Positions 33,256 to 44,800 of a stretch of DNA of 47,366 nt are shown here, piece after piece. Each line of letters begins with the position of its first letter. The first letter of the stretch is position 1. This stretch comes from Chitinophaga pinensis (GTDB lineage Bacteria > Bacteroidota > Bacteroidia > UBA4408), in NCBI GenBank assembly GCA_945872355.1, contig CAMBZU010000019.1, positions 1-47,366 on the forward strand. Direction: 5' to 3'. The notes below the pieces were generated by a model, which was given only the letters and a program-made list of their open reading frames with translations, was not told the DNA's origin and did no database searches. The translations under genes were made by a program, and so were the position numbers.

Positions 33256-35628
33256 TTAAAACTTAGTTACATACTGTAACATCCATAATCTAGGGGCTTG
33301 TAAATCGCCGGGGCGGCCCATATTTTCAGCGTTCAACACATTGTTCACTATCAAAGAAACTTTATTGGCTTTCGATAGCTGATAGCCAAATCTAAAATCG
33401 AAATATAAATTCCCTGTGTTATGTATATCTCTGTAATTCTCCAAACCAGGTAAAATAGTTGGGCCAAATTTAGCGCCAGGAATTAAATAACTGAACACTG
33501 GCTTTTGAAAGCTATCATCAATATTAATAACGTTGCTATTGTACCTGCAACTTAATCCCACAAAAACTTTTTTGTAATCGATTTGCAAATCACCTTTTAC
33601 ATTATGAAAGAAACGGTATTTCAACACATTTGCATTTTCGCTTTTTAAGGTATCTAAATTAGGATTGTAGTTGAGGTTTAATGGTTGCGTATAGGTGTAT
33701 CCTGCAAACAAACTTATATCAAAAGGACCAATCTTGCCGCTACCAGCAACAGAAGCTTCGAGGCCATTAATACGTGCATTACTTACGTTGATAGATTTAA
33801 AACCCAGGTACTTTAATTTATTTCCAAGGTACTGCTGATACTGCGAAGAAACAGTATCAGGAAAGTAGATGCCAAAAGCAAATTCCATCATGTTTCGGTA
33901 GGTTGTGCTAAAAGCTGCTACATCTATAAATCCATTCCAATTGCCAATTTTAAAACCTTGTTTAATTCCTATTTCAGCACTCGTGCCGGTTTCAGCTTGC
34001 AATTGTTGGTTAGGAAAAACGGTAAGTGCACCAACGCTTGTTTTTACATACTTTTCGGCAACTGATGGAAATCTGTATCCTTGGCCAAAAGAAGCCCTGA
34101 TATAGGTGTATTCAAAAGCTTGGTAATTTAATCCAAAACGCAGCACAGGCCTCATTTTTACACCTTTTAGTAAAGTTATTGTATCTGTTTTTGTATAAAT
34201 ATTTACATCGGTTACGCTTTCTTCATCATCAATTTTAAAATACTCCCCTCTAAGTCCTAGTGAAATTGAAAGTCTATTAAAAAAACGTTTGTCAATTTGC
34301 GCGTACAATGCATAATTAGCGCCATCATGAAAACCATAAAGAGAATCAGAAAGGATGACAGAACGCGTGGCTACAGCACCTAAATTAATGGCTCCACTTT
34401 TTTTGAAAAGATGACGGTACTGATATTCGCTATAATAAAGTTCTGCTGTTGATTCTTGATTGGTATTATTGGTATTTGTTGTGTTGAAATAACGTGTTCT
34501 TATAGTATGTTTATCACCTTTTTTTGTAAAGTAAGTTACAAATGGATCGTAGTTACTTCGTGTAGTTACATAATTACTTAAAGTGCCAGCTTGCGGTCGG
34601 TATGCACCTGAATCTGCATCTTGCCATAATAAAAATAGCCCACCTGTAGTTTGCATAGCGTTACTATTTAAGCCAACCGATAAACCTTTTATTTTTTTAA
34701 AATTGTATTTTATATTGATGTTAAAACGACCTCTTAATTCGTTTTCACCTTCTCTATAACCCTCATCATTAAACACATTTCCCGAAGCTACTAAATCGAA
34801 GTTACCTGCTTTTTGCGAATGAAAAAAACTTGAACCATTTGTAGTTGGATTAGTGTCCCACCATTTTAAGTTACTGCGTTTTGGATTGTCATAAATTCCT
34901 GCAAAAAATGTAACCTTTGTTTCTGGCTTTTCTTTAGGATAAGCGGTGCGCACATTAATAACCCCATTCAATGCCGATGAGCCAAAAAGCGCACTACTTG
35001 CACCTTTTATCACTTCAATTTGTTCAAGGTTTTCAATAGGTAAATAACTCCATTTAATATCACCAGCATCGGCGGCAAGCATAGGCATTTCATCAACACA
35101 CATTAATACCCTGCTGCCCGCACCATAGCTAAATCCACTTCCACCTCTAATGCTAACTTGGCCATCTGTTACTGTAACGCCCGGCACTTGATCGGCAATC
35201 GTTTCGAGGTTCACAGTATTTTTATTTTCTACGAGTTTAGGTTTAATTACATCCATTGAAACAGTTATTTCACTCAGCTTTTGCTCATATTTACCAGCTG
35301 TAATAACCACTTGGTCGAGCTCACGAACACTCTTTTCTAGTTTGTATTGAAGAGATTTTGTATTTGCATCTATAACAATACTGTCAGCTATATTTTTATA
35401 GCCCATTAAACTTATTTTAATAAAATATTTTCCTTCTGGGATAGCAATACTAAAAGCACCATCCAAATTGGTGTTGGTTACTTTATCTTTTCCAAAATTA
35501 ACAATAGCACCAACCAGTAACTCCTCGTTGCCAGCATCTATAACAGTGCCTTTAACAGAAGTATTTTGAGCATAAAGCCCAGAAAATAAACCTTTAAATA
35601 AAAGTAAAAATGTTATTAATTTTTTCAT
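33256..35628 (-). CDS. TonB-dependent outer-membrane receptor
   Basis: 790 residues. Signal peptide 1-20, then a carboxypeptidase-regulatory-like beta-sandwich (NTSVKGTVIDAGNEE to GYKNIADS), common in Bacteroidota receptors. The plug domain follows (VNLETIADQVPGVTV, SIRGGSGFSYG, VDEMPML, IEVIKGASSALFGSSALNGVINV), and a large beta-barrel ending in the aromatic sequence WMLQYVTKF. No SusD partner is adjacent, so this is a stand-alone receptor, more likely for a siderophore, cobalamin or metal complex than for polysaccharides. The ligand cannot be read from the sequence. Confidence 0.93.
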   Translation of the reverse strand: MKKLITFLLLFKGLFSGLYAQNTSVKGTVIDAGNEELLVGAIVNFGKDKVTNTNLDGAFSIAIPEGKYFIKISLMGYKNIADSIVIDANTKSLQYKLEKSVRELDQVVITAGKYEQKLSEITVSMDVIKPKLVENKNTVNLETIADQVPGVTVTDGQVSIRGGSGFSYGAGSRVLMCVDEMPMLAADAGDIKWSYLPIENLEQIEVIKGASSALFGSSALNGVINVRTAYPKEKPETKVTFFAGIYDNPKRSNLKWWDTNPTTNGSSFFHSQKAGNFDLVASGNVFNDEGYREGENELRGRFNINIKYNFKKIKGLSVGLNSNAMQTTGGLFLLWQDADSGAYRPQAGTLSNYVTTRSNYDPFVTYFTKKGDKHTIRTRYFNTTNTNNTNQESTAELYYSEYQYRHLFKKSGAINLGAVATRSVILSDSLYGFHDGANYALYAQIDKRFFNRLSISLGLRGEYFKIDDEESVTDVNIYTKTDTITLLKGVKMRPVLRFGLNYQAFEYTYIRASFGQGYRFPSVAEKYVKTSVGALTVFPNQQLQAETGTSAEIGIKQGFKIGNWNGFIDVAAFSTTYRNMMEFAFGIYFPDTVSSQYQQYLGNKLKYLGFKSINVSNARINGLEASVAGSGKIGPFDISLFAGYTYTQPLNLNYNPNLDTLKSENANVLKYRFFHNVKGDLQIDYKKVFVGLSCRYNSNVINIDDSFQKPVFSYLIPGAKFGPTILPGLENYRDIHNTGNLYFDFRFGYQLSKANKVSLIVNNVLNAENMGRPGDLQAPRLWMLQYVTKF

Positions 35629-35684
35629 AGTCTTGTAGAATGTTTCTTTAATTGTAATTTAGCGAATGTAAGTTTTTTTATAAA

Positions 35685-36782
35685 ATGCAAAACGATTTAT
35701 TATATAAAATTGGGATTACGCTCATAGATGGGGTAGGTGATATCAATGCCAAGAAGTTGATTGGCGCTTGTGGCAGCGCAGAAGAGGTGTTTAAAGCAAA
35801 AAAATCGCATTTAATAAGAATTGATGGCGTAGGTGCTTACATTGCAGATATGGTAATCAATCAAAAAGTATTATCAAGGGCCGAAAAAGAAATTAATTTC
35901 ATCAACAAAAATAATATTGAACCGCTATTTTATTTAGATAAAAATTATCCTCAACGTTTAAAGCAATGTGCTGATAGTCCGGTAATGCTTTATTATAAAG
36001 GGAATGCCGATTTAAATAACCGAAAAGTAATAAGCATAGTTGGTACAAGAAAAGCAACCGAATATGGAAAACAATTTTGTGCCGAATTGGTACAACATTT
36101 ACAAACACATCAAACTTTAATTGTAAGTGGCTTGGCTTATGGTATTGATATTTGTGCTCATAAAGAAAGTGTAAAAAATAACTTGCCAACAGTAGGTGTT
36201 TTGGCGCATGGCTTAGATGATTTATATCCGGGGCAGCACCGCAGCACGGCTGATAAAATGTTGGAGAACGGAGGCCTGTTGAGCGATTATATTAGTGGTA
36301 CCAATCCAGATAGAGAAAACTTTCCAAAAAGAAATAGAATTGTAGCAGGCATGTGCGATGCAGTGGTGATTATTGAAGCAGGAATTACAGGAGGTGCGCT
36401 CATTACCGCCGAAATAGCCAATTCATACAGTAGAGATGTGTTTGCCTTGCCAGGCCGCATAGGAGATCCCTTTTCTGCAGGATGTAACAAACTTATTAAA
36501 ATAAATAAAGCTGCCCTCATTGAATCTTATGCCGATATTTCATACCTGCTTGGCTGGCAGCAAGAAGAAGTTAAGGCCGCAAAACAAGCCAAATTATTTT
36601 TAGACCTCACAGAAGAAGAATTGTTGTTAGTTAACTACCTTAAAGAAAAAGGAAATTTACCCATTGATGAATTGTGTTATGCCACCAATTTAAGTATGAG
36701 TAAGGCATCGGGATTATTACTAAATTTAGAGTTTAATGGTGTGGTAAAAACACTGCCAGGCAAAGTATATCAGCTTAATTGA
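35685..36782 (+). CDS. dprA: DNA-processing protein DprA (Smf)
   Basis: 365 residues. The N-terminal helix-hairpin-helix-like region is GIGVGD-type (VGDINAKKLIGACGS, RIDGVGAYIADMV); the Rossmann core has SIVGTRKATEYGKQFC, VSGLAYGIDICAH, GVLAHGLDDLYP, FPKRNRIVAGM and AVVIIEAGITGGALITAEIA; the C-terminus is a winged helix. DprA loads RecA on incoming single-stranded DNA in natural transformation. Its stop is followed closely by the thioesterase gene. Confidence 0.95.
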   Translation: MQNDLLYKIGITLIDGVGDINAKKLIGACGSAEEVFKAKKSHLIRIDGVGAYIADMVINQKVLSRAEKEINFINKNNIEPLFYLDKNYPQRLKQCADSPVMLYYKGNADLNNRKVISIVGTRKATEYGKQFCAELVQHLQTHQTLIVSGLAYGIDICAHKESVKNNLPTVGVLAHGLDDLYPGQHRSTADKMLENGGLLSDYISGTNPDRENFPKRNRIVAGMCDAVVIIEAGITGGALITAEIANSYSRDVFALPGRIGDPFSAGCNKLIKINKAALIESYADISYLLGWQQEEVKAAKQAKLFLDLTEEELLLVNYLKEKGNLPIDELCYATNLSMSKASGLLLNLEFNGVVKTLPGKVYQLN

Positions 36783-36805
36783 GCAATTTAATAGAGGGTT
36801 ATAAA

Positions 36806-37213
36806 ATGAAAACACCAAAAGAAATATTTGATTTAATGTATAACAATGACCCTTTCAGCAAATTGTTGGGCATACAATTGATTGAAATTGCTGAAGGCCA
36901 ATGCAAATTAGCAATGAAGGTTACAAAAAATATGTTGAATGGATTTGGCATTGCCCATGGCGGCATTACCTATTCGCTTGCCGATAGCGCGCTTGCTTTT
37001 GCTTCCAACTCCCGAGGCATACAAAGTGTAAGCATCGAAACAAGCATCAATCATTTAAGTAAAGTGATGGAAGGAGATACACTCACTGCTACCAGCGAAG
37101 AAAAAAATCTTACAGGAAGAACTGCATTGTATCTTATCAATGTTAACAATCAAAATAATCAATCAGTAGCTTTATTCAAAGGCATTGTTTTTAGAACTGG
37201 GAAAGAATGGTAA
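36806..37213 (+). CDS. PaaI-type hotdog thioesterase
   Basis: 135 residues from the ATG at 36806, which has a ribosome-binding GAGGG at 36794-36798; an earlier TTG-started frame overlapping dprA is disfavoured. Hotdog fold hallmarks: FSKLLGIQLIEIAEGQCKLAM, the active-site loop NGFGIAHGGITYSLADSALAFASN, and SIETSINHLSKVMEGDTLTA. It probably cleaves acyl-CoA thioesters. PaaI belongs to phenylacetate degradation, and the next gene is PaaY-like, but no other paa genes are in the window, so a general housekeeping role is possible. Confidence 0.88.
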   Translation: MKTPKEIFDLMYNNDPFSKLLGIQLIEIAEGQCKLAMKVTKNMLNGFGIAHGGITYSLADSALAFASNSRGIQSVSIETSINHLSKVMEGDTLTATSEEKNLTGRTALYLINVNNQNNQSVALFKGIVFRTGKEW

Positions 37214-37627
37214 ATGATTAGCTGATGCTGATGATTAGCTGATGCTGATGATTAGCTGATTAGCTGTTACTGATTATTAGCTGTTTGTTTGATTAGCTGT
37301 TACTAATGATTAGCTGATTAGCTGATACTGATGATTAGCTGATTGTTTGATTAGCTGTTACTGATTATTAGCTGATACTGATGATTAGCTGATGACTCAA
37401 CTTAATTAAAATACTTTAAATTTGGCCAAGCCAAAATTTTCAATCACTAAAAAATAAATTATTAAAATTAAAATCAATTCACTCATTAAAAATCATCAGC
37501 TCATGAGCTAATTCGCTAATCAGCTAATTCGCTCATCAGTTAATCAACTAATTCACTCATTAAAAACAATCAGCTAATCAGCTCATTCGCTCATCAGCTA
37601 ATCAAACAATCAGCTCATCAAATAATC
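37214..37627. repeat. Opposed arrays of a short GATTAGCTGAT-like repeat
   Basis: From just after the thioesterase stop, the plus strand carries many copies of GATTAGCTGAT with linkers such as GTTACT, GATACT and GTTTGTTT (37214-37394). After about 80 bases of AT-rich spacer, with a small TTGGC-CAA-GCCAA hairpin, the reverse complement ATCAGCTAATC-like unit is repeated (37471-37627). The second arm itself contains a 74-base internal repeat (ATTCACTCAT at 37477 and 37551). The two arms can pair, so the whole is a long imperfect inverted repeat between two genes. No spacers of CRISPR type, no coding frame. Confidence 0.85.
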
Positions 37628-37635
37628 AACAAAAT

Positions 37636-38226
37636 ATGATCTACGAATTTAACGGTTATAAGCCAGTCATACATCCAAGTGCTTTTGTGCATCCGCAGGC
37701 TGCAGTTACAGGAAATGTAATTATTGGTAAAAATGTTTACATTGGTCCTGGTGCTGCTATTCGCGGCGATTGGGGGCAAATAATTATTGAAGATGGCTGC
37801 AATGTGCAGGAAAACTGTACCATACACATGTTTCCTGGCGTAACAGTAACCTTAAAGGAAGGCGCACATATTGGTCATGGCGCAATTATACACGGAGGCA
37901 CCATTGGTAAAAATGTGTTGGTGGGTATGAATGCTGTAGTAATGGATAATGTTGTAATTGGTGATAATTGCATTGTTGGCGCATTGTGCTTTGTACCTGC
38001 CGATATGCAAATTGAAGACAGAAAAGTAGTAGTGGGCAATCCAGCTAAAATTGTAAAAGAAGTAAGTGATGAAATGATAGCTTGGAAAACCAAAGGCACA
38101 GCGCTATACCAGCAGTTGCCGGCAGATTGTTATGCCAGCCTAAAAGAGTGTGCACCTTTAACAGAAATAGAGCCCGATAGGCCGCTACAACAAAATATCT
38201 ACAAAACTTGGAATCAAAGCAAATAG
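37636..38226 (+). CDS. PaaY-like gamma-carbonic-anhydrase-fold hexapeptide protein
   Basis: 196 residues with left-handed beta-helix repeats (V-T-G-N-V-I-I-G-K-N-V-Y-I-G type) through the first ~130 residues, then a C-terminal helix. The three zinc histidines of the gamma-CA fold are H64 (NCTIHMFPG), H81 (AHIGHG) and H86 (AIIHGG), in the pattern of PaaY/CaiE. PaaY acts as a thioesterase-like factor beside PaaI in phenylacetate metabolism. The start codon lies immediately after the repeat array, with no clear ribosome-binding site. Confidence 0.88.
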   Translation: MIYEFNGYKPVIHPSAFVHPQAAVTGNVIIGKNVYIGPGAAIRGDWGQIIIEDGCNVQENCTIHMFPGVTVTLKEGAHIGHGAIIHGGTIGKNVLVGMNAVVMDNVVIGDNCIVGALCFVPADMQIEDRKVVVGNPAKIVKEVSDEMIAWKTKGTALYQQLPADCYASLKECAPLTEIEPDRPLQQNIYKTWNQSK

Positions 38227-38369
38227 GTTATACCAATGTGATTTATAAATTATGCCAATAATTTAAAATCTTACATTGGTAAATGCCGATCGGAAAATAG
38301 TTTGGGACAAATGCCGTGAAACAAATTTGGACCATTACTTATTTCACATCGGTATTATCAAGAAAAGCA

Positions 38370-38377
38370 TAACTTTG
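38370..38377 (+). promoter_or_regulatory. -7 promoter element of the tRNA gene
   Basis: TAACTTTG matches TAnnTTTG 18 bases ahead of the tRNA. No clear -33 element at the usual distance. Confidence 0.5.
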
Positions 38378-38395
38378 CAGCCTTAAAAAAATATT

Positions 38396-38467
38396 GGTTT
38401 CGTAGTTCAACGGATAGAATAGATGTTTCCTAAACATTTGATCCCAGTTCGATTCTGGGCGAGACCA
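38396..38467 (+). tRNA. tRNA-Arg(CCT)
   Basis: 72 bases fold into a full cloverleaf: acceptor GGTTTCG / CGAGACC (one G-T pair), D arm GTTC/GAAT, anticodon arm GATGT / ACATT with loop TTCCTAA giving anticodon CCT (reads AGG), variable loop TGATC, T arm CCCAG-TTCGATT-CTGGG. The discriminator base is A; CCA is not encoded (ACAA follows), so it must be added by the tRNA nucleotidyltransferase. Confidence 0.95.
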
Positions 38468-38522
38468 CAAAAAGGAGAGTGAGAGCAGAGAGCGAGTGCA
38501 GAGAAGTATGAGAAATTGAGTG

Positions 38523-38550
38523 AAAGCGGAAACATTTGTTTCCGCTTTTT
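38523..38550 (+). terminator. Terminator after the tRNA gene
   Basis: Stem AAAGCGGAAA (38523-38532) / TTTCCGCTTT (38539-38548), loop CATTTG, then T-rich tail. It resembles the terminator at 7710-7740. Confidence 0.75.
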
Positions 38551-38676
38551 CTTGTTAGGGCGTTCTCCACTATCTAATTGGGCCATGCTGTTCCTGGTAA
38601 ATGGTACCTCGCTTCCAACATTAACACAAGCATAAAGTTTGCAATAAACTTTATTTTTAACAAAAGCACTCTCCCA

Positions 38677-38852
38677 GTAAAATCGAAGCTTTGCTTCGGT
38701 TTATTTTAATTTAGCAAGTTACACTTGCGTGGAATTGGTTTGAAAGCTATTTGTGAAAATCGTATGCTGAATTATTTGCATCAAAATTAATATTGTAGTT
38801 GTTTTTAAATTGACCTAGAATTAACTATTAACATCAATGCTATGAAGCCGAG
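38677..38852 (+). repeat. Two-hairpin dispersed repeat, copy 2
   Basis: Homologous to copy 1 at 15826-16064. Hairpins CGAAGC-TTT-GCTTCG (38684-38698) and GCAAGT-TAC-ACTTGC (38714-38728) have unchanged stems but different loop bases, as expected for a structure kept by pairing. The end block GCTATGAAGCCGAG (38839-38852) is identical to copy 1; the middle is shorter. It sits between the tRNA terminator and the end of the giant adhesin gene, in a stretch without other features. Confidence 0.55.
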
Positions 38853-38878
38853 TGCTTGTATTTGAAAAACCATTTATA

Positions 38879-41800
38879 TTACCTCAGTAAGGTCAGATAA
38901 AACAATTTGTCGAAAGGTAGTTTTGAACTAAATGTAGCCCTAGCCTTAACCAAGTATGATCCTTGTGGTAAGTCTTTATCACGGTACTTACCATCCCAAA
39001 AATCAGTTGGTCTACCTTCTTGATCTATTTTGTCTGTAAACCAAACTCTCTCGCCCCAAGGAGAAAAAATTTCAATCCTTAAAGTTTCTATATTTTTTCC
39101 CTTGGGAATGAATCGGGCTATTTCAGGGTCATCACTGCTCGGTGATAAAGCATTAGGTAAAACTAGCAAACCATCACAAAATACATCTATTATTTGAGTA
39201 CTGTTATTTTTACACCCATAAATATTTTCTACCAATAAGCTTACAAGGTATTGTCCGTTGTTATCATAAAAAACATTTGGTTTGATAGATGTTGATGATG
39301 AACCGTTTCCAAAGTCCCACCAAAATAATTTATCTGTTACCTTATATTCGGGAATTAAAGAAAAATAACCGGCACAGGGCGAAATAGCCATGCCATTAAT
39401 CATTGTATCAATTGGATTGACAGTGAATGTTGCTATAGGTGCCTCATCTACAATAATAGATGTTGAGGCTGTATCGAAACAAGTTGAATCAAAAGCAGAG
39501 AAGGCAATGATGCCAATATCAATAATACCTGGAATATCGTGGCTTAATACATAGGATGCTAAATTGCCAATCGTTGAACCATTCAAACTCCAAGTTACCG
39601 ATCCTGTAAAAATAGAATTATTAGTCAAAGAAAATTCCTCTCCCTCACAAACCCTATCAGGTGCAACAATCACTGCAATAGGCTTTATCACAACTTCTAT
39701 TTGTTGATTGGAAGTATCAGGGCAATTATAACTATTATTTGCTATCAATGTGGCAGTAAATGAAGTAGGCGTGGAGAAATTTAATGGTATTGGTGTCTGG
39801 AGGTTTGACGTTCCCTGACCATTAAAATTCCAGAGATAATTATTGCTTTGAGAGGATAAGTTTGTAAAGGTAATCTCCACCGATGGCGCGCATGGTGGCA
39901 GTTGATTGTAATTAAAATTTGAAATAGCATTTGGCCTTATATATATCATATTGAAACTTGTGTCATCCCAACATTGATTACTATCATTTACCCTCAAAAT
40001 AAACGAATATGTTCCGGTATCTTGAAAGGTCTGATTAACCTGACTTCCTAAAATGATTGTACCATCACTAAAGGCCCATTCATAATTGAGTCCTATGGCA
40101 GTTGCCGCATTAAGTGAGATTGGGCTGCCTAAACAAACTTCATTGTCTATAATGCTAAAATCAGCCACGGGATTATGCAACACCGTTATTGGTAAAGTTA
40201 ATGAGTCCTTACACATTGTGGAGGCAGATGTAACAGTTAGAGTTACATTAAACGTTGTGGTGTTATTGCTGGGAAGATTATACAAATGGCCCGGACTAAA
40301 CACTGATGAGTATTCACCATCGCCAAAATTCCAATAATAAAAATTATTGTTGCCAGGTGAGAGGTTATTGAAGATTGCACTATCTCGACTGCAGATGGGA
40401 TTTGAAAAACTAAATAAAGGTTGTGGGTTAGGAAATATTGTTACCGGTCTAGATATTGAGTCAATTCCACAGAATCCATAAACAACTTGCCATACCGTGT
40501 AAGTTCCAGGATTTGAATAAGTATGATACGGCAGCGTATCAATAGAATTTGGACCATCACCATAGCGCCAAATAATATAATTATAGCTAGGAACTGCACT
40601 GTTAAAATAAATTGTTTGACCCATGCAGGCAAAAGACGAATCAACTGTAAAGAAAGGATAAACATCTGCTGGATGCACTGTTATTGGGACTGATATCGAA
40701 ACAGTGTCACATATATTCGAGGCTGAGAGTGTAACAATATAAACAGAATCAGTAAGGTTTGCGGTGAACGTGTAGGGTAAGGGATTGTTAGCAGTTGAGA
40801 TTAAACTCCCATTTACAAACCACTCGTAAGAGAGATCGTACCCAAAAGAGATATTGCTGAAGCTCACCGGAACTCCTGAGCAAACCGTTTGCGGATAAAA
40901 GGCAAAATTGGGCAATGGAAAGGAAAATAAGTTGATAGTATCTTGAAAAGTATCAATTCCGCATAAATTAGATGCCGTTAGGAGAACAACAAAGGAAGTA
41001 TCAACCGAGTTTCCTATATCAAAAGTTACAGGCAAAGGATTAATATCAGTGCTAGTTACACCGTTGTCAAAATCCCAAGAATAAGTTGAATACTGAGAAA
41101 TTGATGTGTTGGTAAACGTTATAAGCTGCTGGCCACAGGATGATACTTGGTTGTCAATAAATGAAGCAGAAGGCGGTTCAGCAATTATGAGCGGCTGTAT
41201 CAAGGAGTCTAAACAACCCTCATTACTTGTAACAATCAAACTAACATTAACTGTATCAGCAAAAATATAAGTATGAGTAGGTTGCTGAGTAGCAGATGTA
41301 TTTGAATCGCCAAAATCCCAATTGTATGAATTGTTTCCTGCGGTATTGTTTATGAATTGAACCGGAGCGTTAATGCAAGCGATAGAAACAGTAGTGAATG
41401 AAACTACAGGTAGGGGATGCACATAGGCAATAAGCGTATCATAATTGACACATCCTGTAAGAGATGATTGAAATTCATATAGTAGCTGGCTTGAAGTTCC
41501 TGGAGTAATTAGTGAGGGATCAAAAATACCCGTTGTTTGATTGGTAATTCCCAAACCTGACCATAAGCCACCCGAAATATTGGACTGAAGCGTTGCGGGC
41601 AAATCACTAATGCAGAAGTTTAAATCAGGTCCTATTGCAACTAAAGGCAAAGGATTAACTATTACAATTAAGGTATCTTGGGTAAGGCAGGAGCCAGCAC
41701 CTACAGAAAAAATCATGTTGAACATACCAGTTGTATCAGGTGTAAATAATCCTGTTGAGTCAACAATAATTCCGTTCCAGTAACCTAAGGGAGAGTTTCC

Positions 41801-44800
41801 ATTTAGTTGAACCGAATTGTTTGAGAAGCAAATTGATTGATTCATGCCAGCATTCGCCTGCAGTGGATTCTGTATACTAGCAATCATTGTATCGCTGTTA
41901 ATACACCCATTTCCGTCAGTGTATGTATATAACAGATTAAAACTACCAACACCTGCAAGGCCGGGATTGAAAGTAGGAGAATTAACCGGAGTAGGATTAA
42001 CTCCTATACCTGACCAAATACCACCCGATGGTGAAAATCCTGCGAGGGACTCAGGTATATTCTGATTGCAATATGTTTGATCTAATCCGGCACTCACATT
42101 TGGAAGCGGATTTACTTGAATCATTATCGAATCTGCTCCTGAACAGGTATTAGCATCAGTTGCATCAACAAATATATAGCCAGTATTAACAGGAATTAGT
42201 GTTACTATAGGTCCTGATGCTAGCAATAAACCATTCTGTCCGTACCAATTATAAACCAATGCACCCAATCCATTAAGTTGCACGGAGTCGCCAATACATA
42301 TGGTACTTTGGGGTGAGGTAATATCAACGTTAGGAATAGGATTTACAACTACTTGAATAGTATCTGAAACAAGACATGAGCCTGAGCCAGTAGTATAGGT
42401 TAAAATATGTGTGCCAACACCTGCTATTGATGGATTAAATATTGATCCTGCAATACCAACGCCAGACCATGTTCCTGAGACAGGCGTGGCACCTGTTAGC
42501 GTAACAATAGAAGAGTTGAGACAAATAGAAAAACCATTTCCTGCATTTACAGTTGTTGGTGAACTTACTGTGATCTGAATGTCATCTTGGTTTGCGCAGC
42601 CGTTCCCATCGGTAAATGTATATGTAAGTGTAAAAGTTCCATTGCCTGCTACAGATGGAGTAAATATACCTGCAGAAGTAACTCCCGAGCCGGTCCATGT
42701 GCCACCAAGCGGAGTGTATCCGGTTAATGTTTGTGGAATATTTTGATTGCAAAAACTTAAATCTGAACCTGCATTTACGGTTGGTAGCAGATTAACAATT
42801 ATTGAAACATTTGCAGATGAAGTACATCCATTAGAAGCAGTTCCTGTTACATTGTAGGATGAGCTTGATAAAGGAGTAGCTATAACACTTGCGCCTGATG
42901 ATGAGTTTAAAGTGGCAGAAGGCGACCAAACATAAGTGTTTGCGCCACTTGCAGTTAATGTAGATGATTGACCAACACAAATTGTTGTGGGAATTGATGT
43001 AGCATTTACCGTTGGATTTGGCAATACAACTACTTGAATGGTATCTGAAATAAGACATGATCCCGCCCCAGCAGAAAAGGTTAAAATATGCATGCCAATA
43101 CCAGCTATTGAAGGATTAAACATTGACCCTGCAATACCAACACCAGACCAAGCTCCAGAAATAGGCGTGGCACCAGTTAACGTAACAGGAGAAGAGTTGA
43201 AACAAATCGAAAAACCATTTCCTGCATTTACAGTTGTTGGTGAGCTAACATTTACTTGAATATTATCAGTATTCGCACAACCATTTCCATCGGTAAATGT
43301 ATAGGTAAGTGTAAAAGTTCCATTGCCAGCCACAGATGGAGTAAATATACCTGCAGAAGTAACTCCCGAGCCGGTCCATGTGCCACCAAGTGGGTTGTAT
43401 CCGGTTAATGTTTGTGGAATGTTTTGATTGCAAAAACTTAAATCTGAACCTGCATTTACGGTTGGTAACGGATTAACATTTATTGAAACATTTGCAGATG
43501 AAGTACATCCATTAGTAGCAGTTCCTGTTACGTTGTAGGATGAGCTTGACAAAGGAGTTGCTATAACACTTGCACCTGTTGATGAATTTAAAGTGGAAGA
43601 AGGAGTCCAAACATAAGTGTTTGCGCCACTTGCGGTTAATGTAGTTGATTGACCAACACAAATTGTTGTGGGAATTGATGTGGCACTTACCGTTGGATTT
43701 GGCAATACAACTACTTGAATGGTATCTGAAATAAGACATGAGCCCGCCCCAGCAGAAAAGGTTAAAATATGCATGCCAATACCAGCTATTGAAGGATTAA
43801 ACATTGACCCTGCAATACCAACACCAGACCATGCTCCAGAAATAGGCGTGGCACCAGTTAACGTAACAGGAGAAGAGTTGAAACAAATCGAAAAACCATT
43901 TCCTGCATTTACAGTTGTTGGAGAGCTAACATTTACTTGAATATTATCAGTATTTGCACAACCGTTCCCATCGGTATAGGTATAGGTAAGTGTAAAAGTT
44001 CCATTGCCAGCCACAGATGGAGTAAATATACCTGCAGAAGTAACTCCCGAGCCGGTCCATGTGCCACCAAGCGGAGTGTATCCGGTTAAAGTTTGCTGTA
44101 TGTTTTGATTGCAAAAACTTAAATCTGAACCAGCATTTACGATGGGAAGCGGATTAACATTTACTGTTACATTGGCAGTTGAGGTGCATCCGTTAACTGC
44201 TGTGCCAGTTACAGTATAGGATGTGCTTGATAAAGGAATAGCTATAACACTTGCACCTGTTGGTGAGTTTAAAGTGGAAGAAGGCGACCAAACATAAGTG
44301 TTTGCTCCACTTGCAGTTAATGTAGATGATTGACCAACACAAATTGTTGGAGGATTGCTCACTACATTTAAAATAGGAGTTGGAATAACATTAACAGTAG
44401 CTGTGGCAGCAGAAGTACATCCAATGGATGATGTGCCGATTACAGTATAAACTGTAGACGAAGTAGGATTAGCTATTACATTTGATCCAGTAGTGGTATT
44501 CAAATTTGTGGCAGGCGACCATGAATAAGTTGCAGCTCCAGAGGCACTGATATTGGCGCTTTGGCCTGTGCATATTGTAGTATTAGATGGATTTACACTA
44601 ACCACTGGAAACGGGGATACATTAATTGTTTGCGAATTACTTGCGCTTCCACATATATTAGAAACACTAAGTGAAATTAAAAAATTACCTGGTGTTGCAT
44701 AGCTAATTGAAGGTGGTACCTGCAAGTTTGAGCTTGATGGATTGCCACTTGGAAAAGTCCAATTGTAATTTGTAATAGCACTGCCACAATTATTTATTAT

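Noticed and set aside
37214-37627. CRISPR array
   Set aside because: Units are only about 11 bases, spacing is irregular, there are no unique spacers of constant length, the second half is inverted, and no cas genes are near.
38396-38467. tRNA-Arg as an integration site of a mobile island
   Set aside because: No direct repeat of the tRNA 3' end and no integrase gene are visible within the window; downstream lies only a terminator and the dispersed repeat.
42340-44390. Separate plus- or minus-strand genes inside the adhesin repeats
   Set aside because: Repeated open frames (for example about 42831-43058 and 43512-43739) recur with the 681-bp period and are shadows of the adhesin in other frames.
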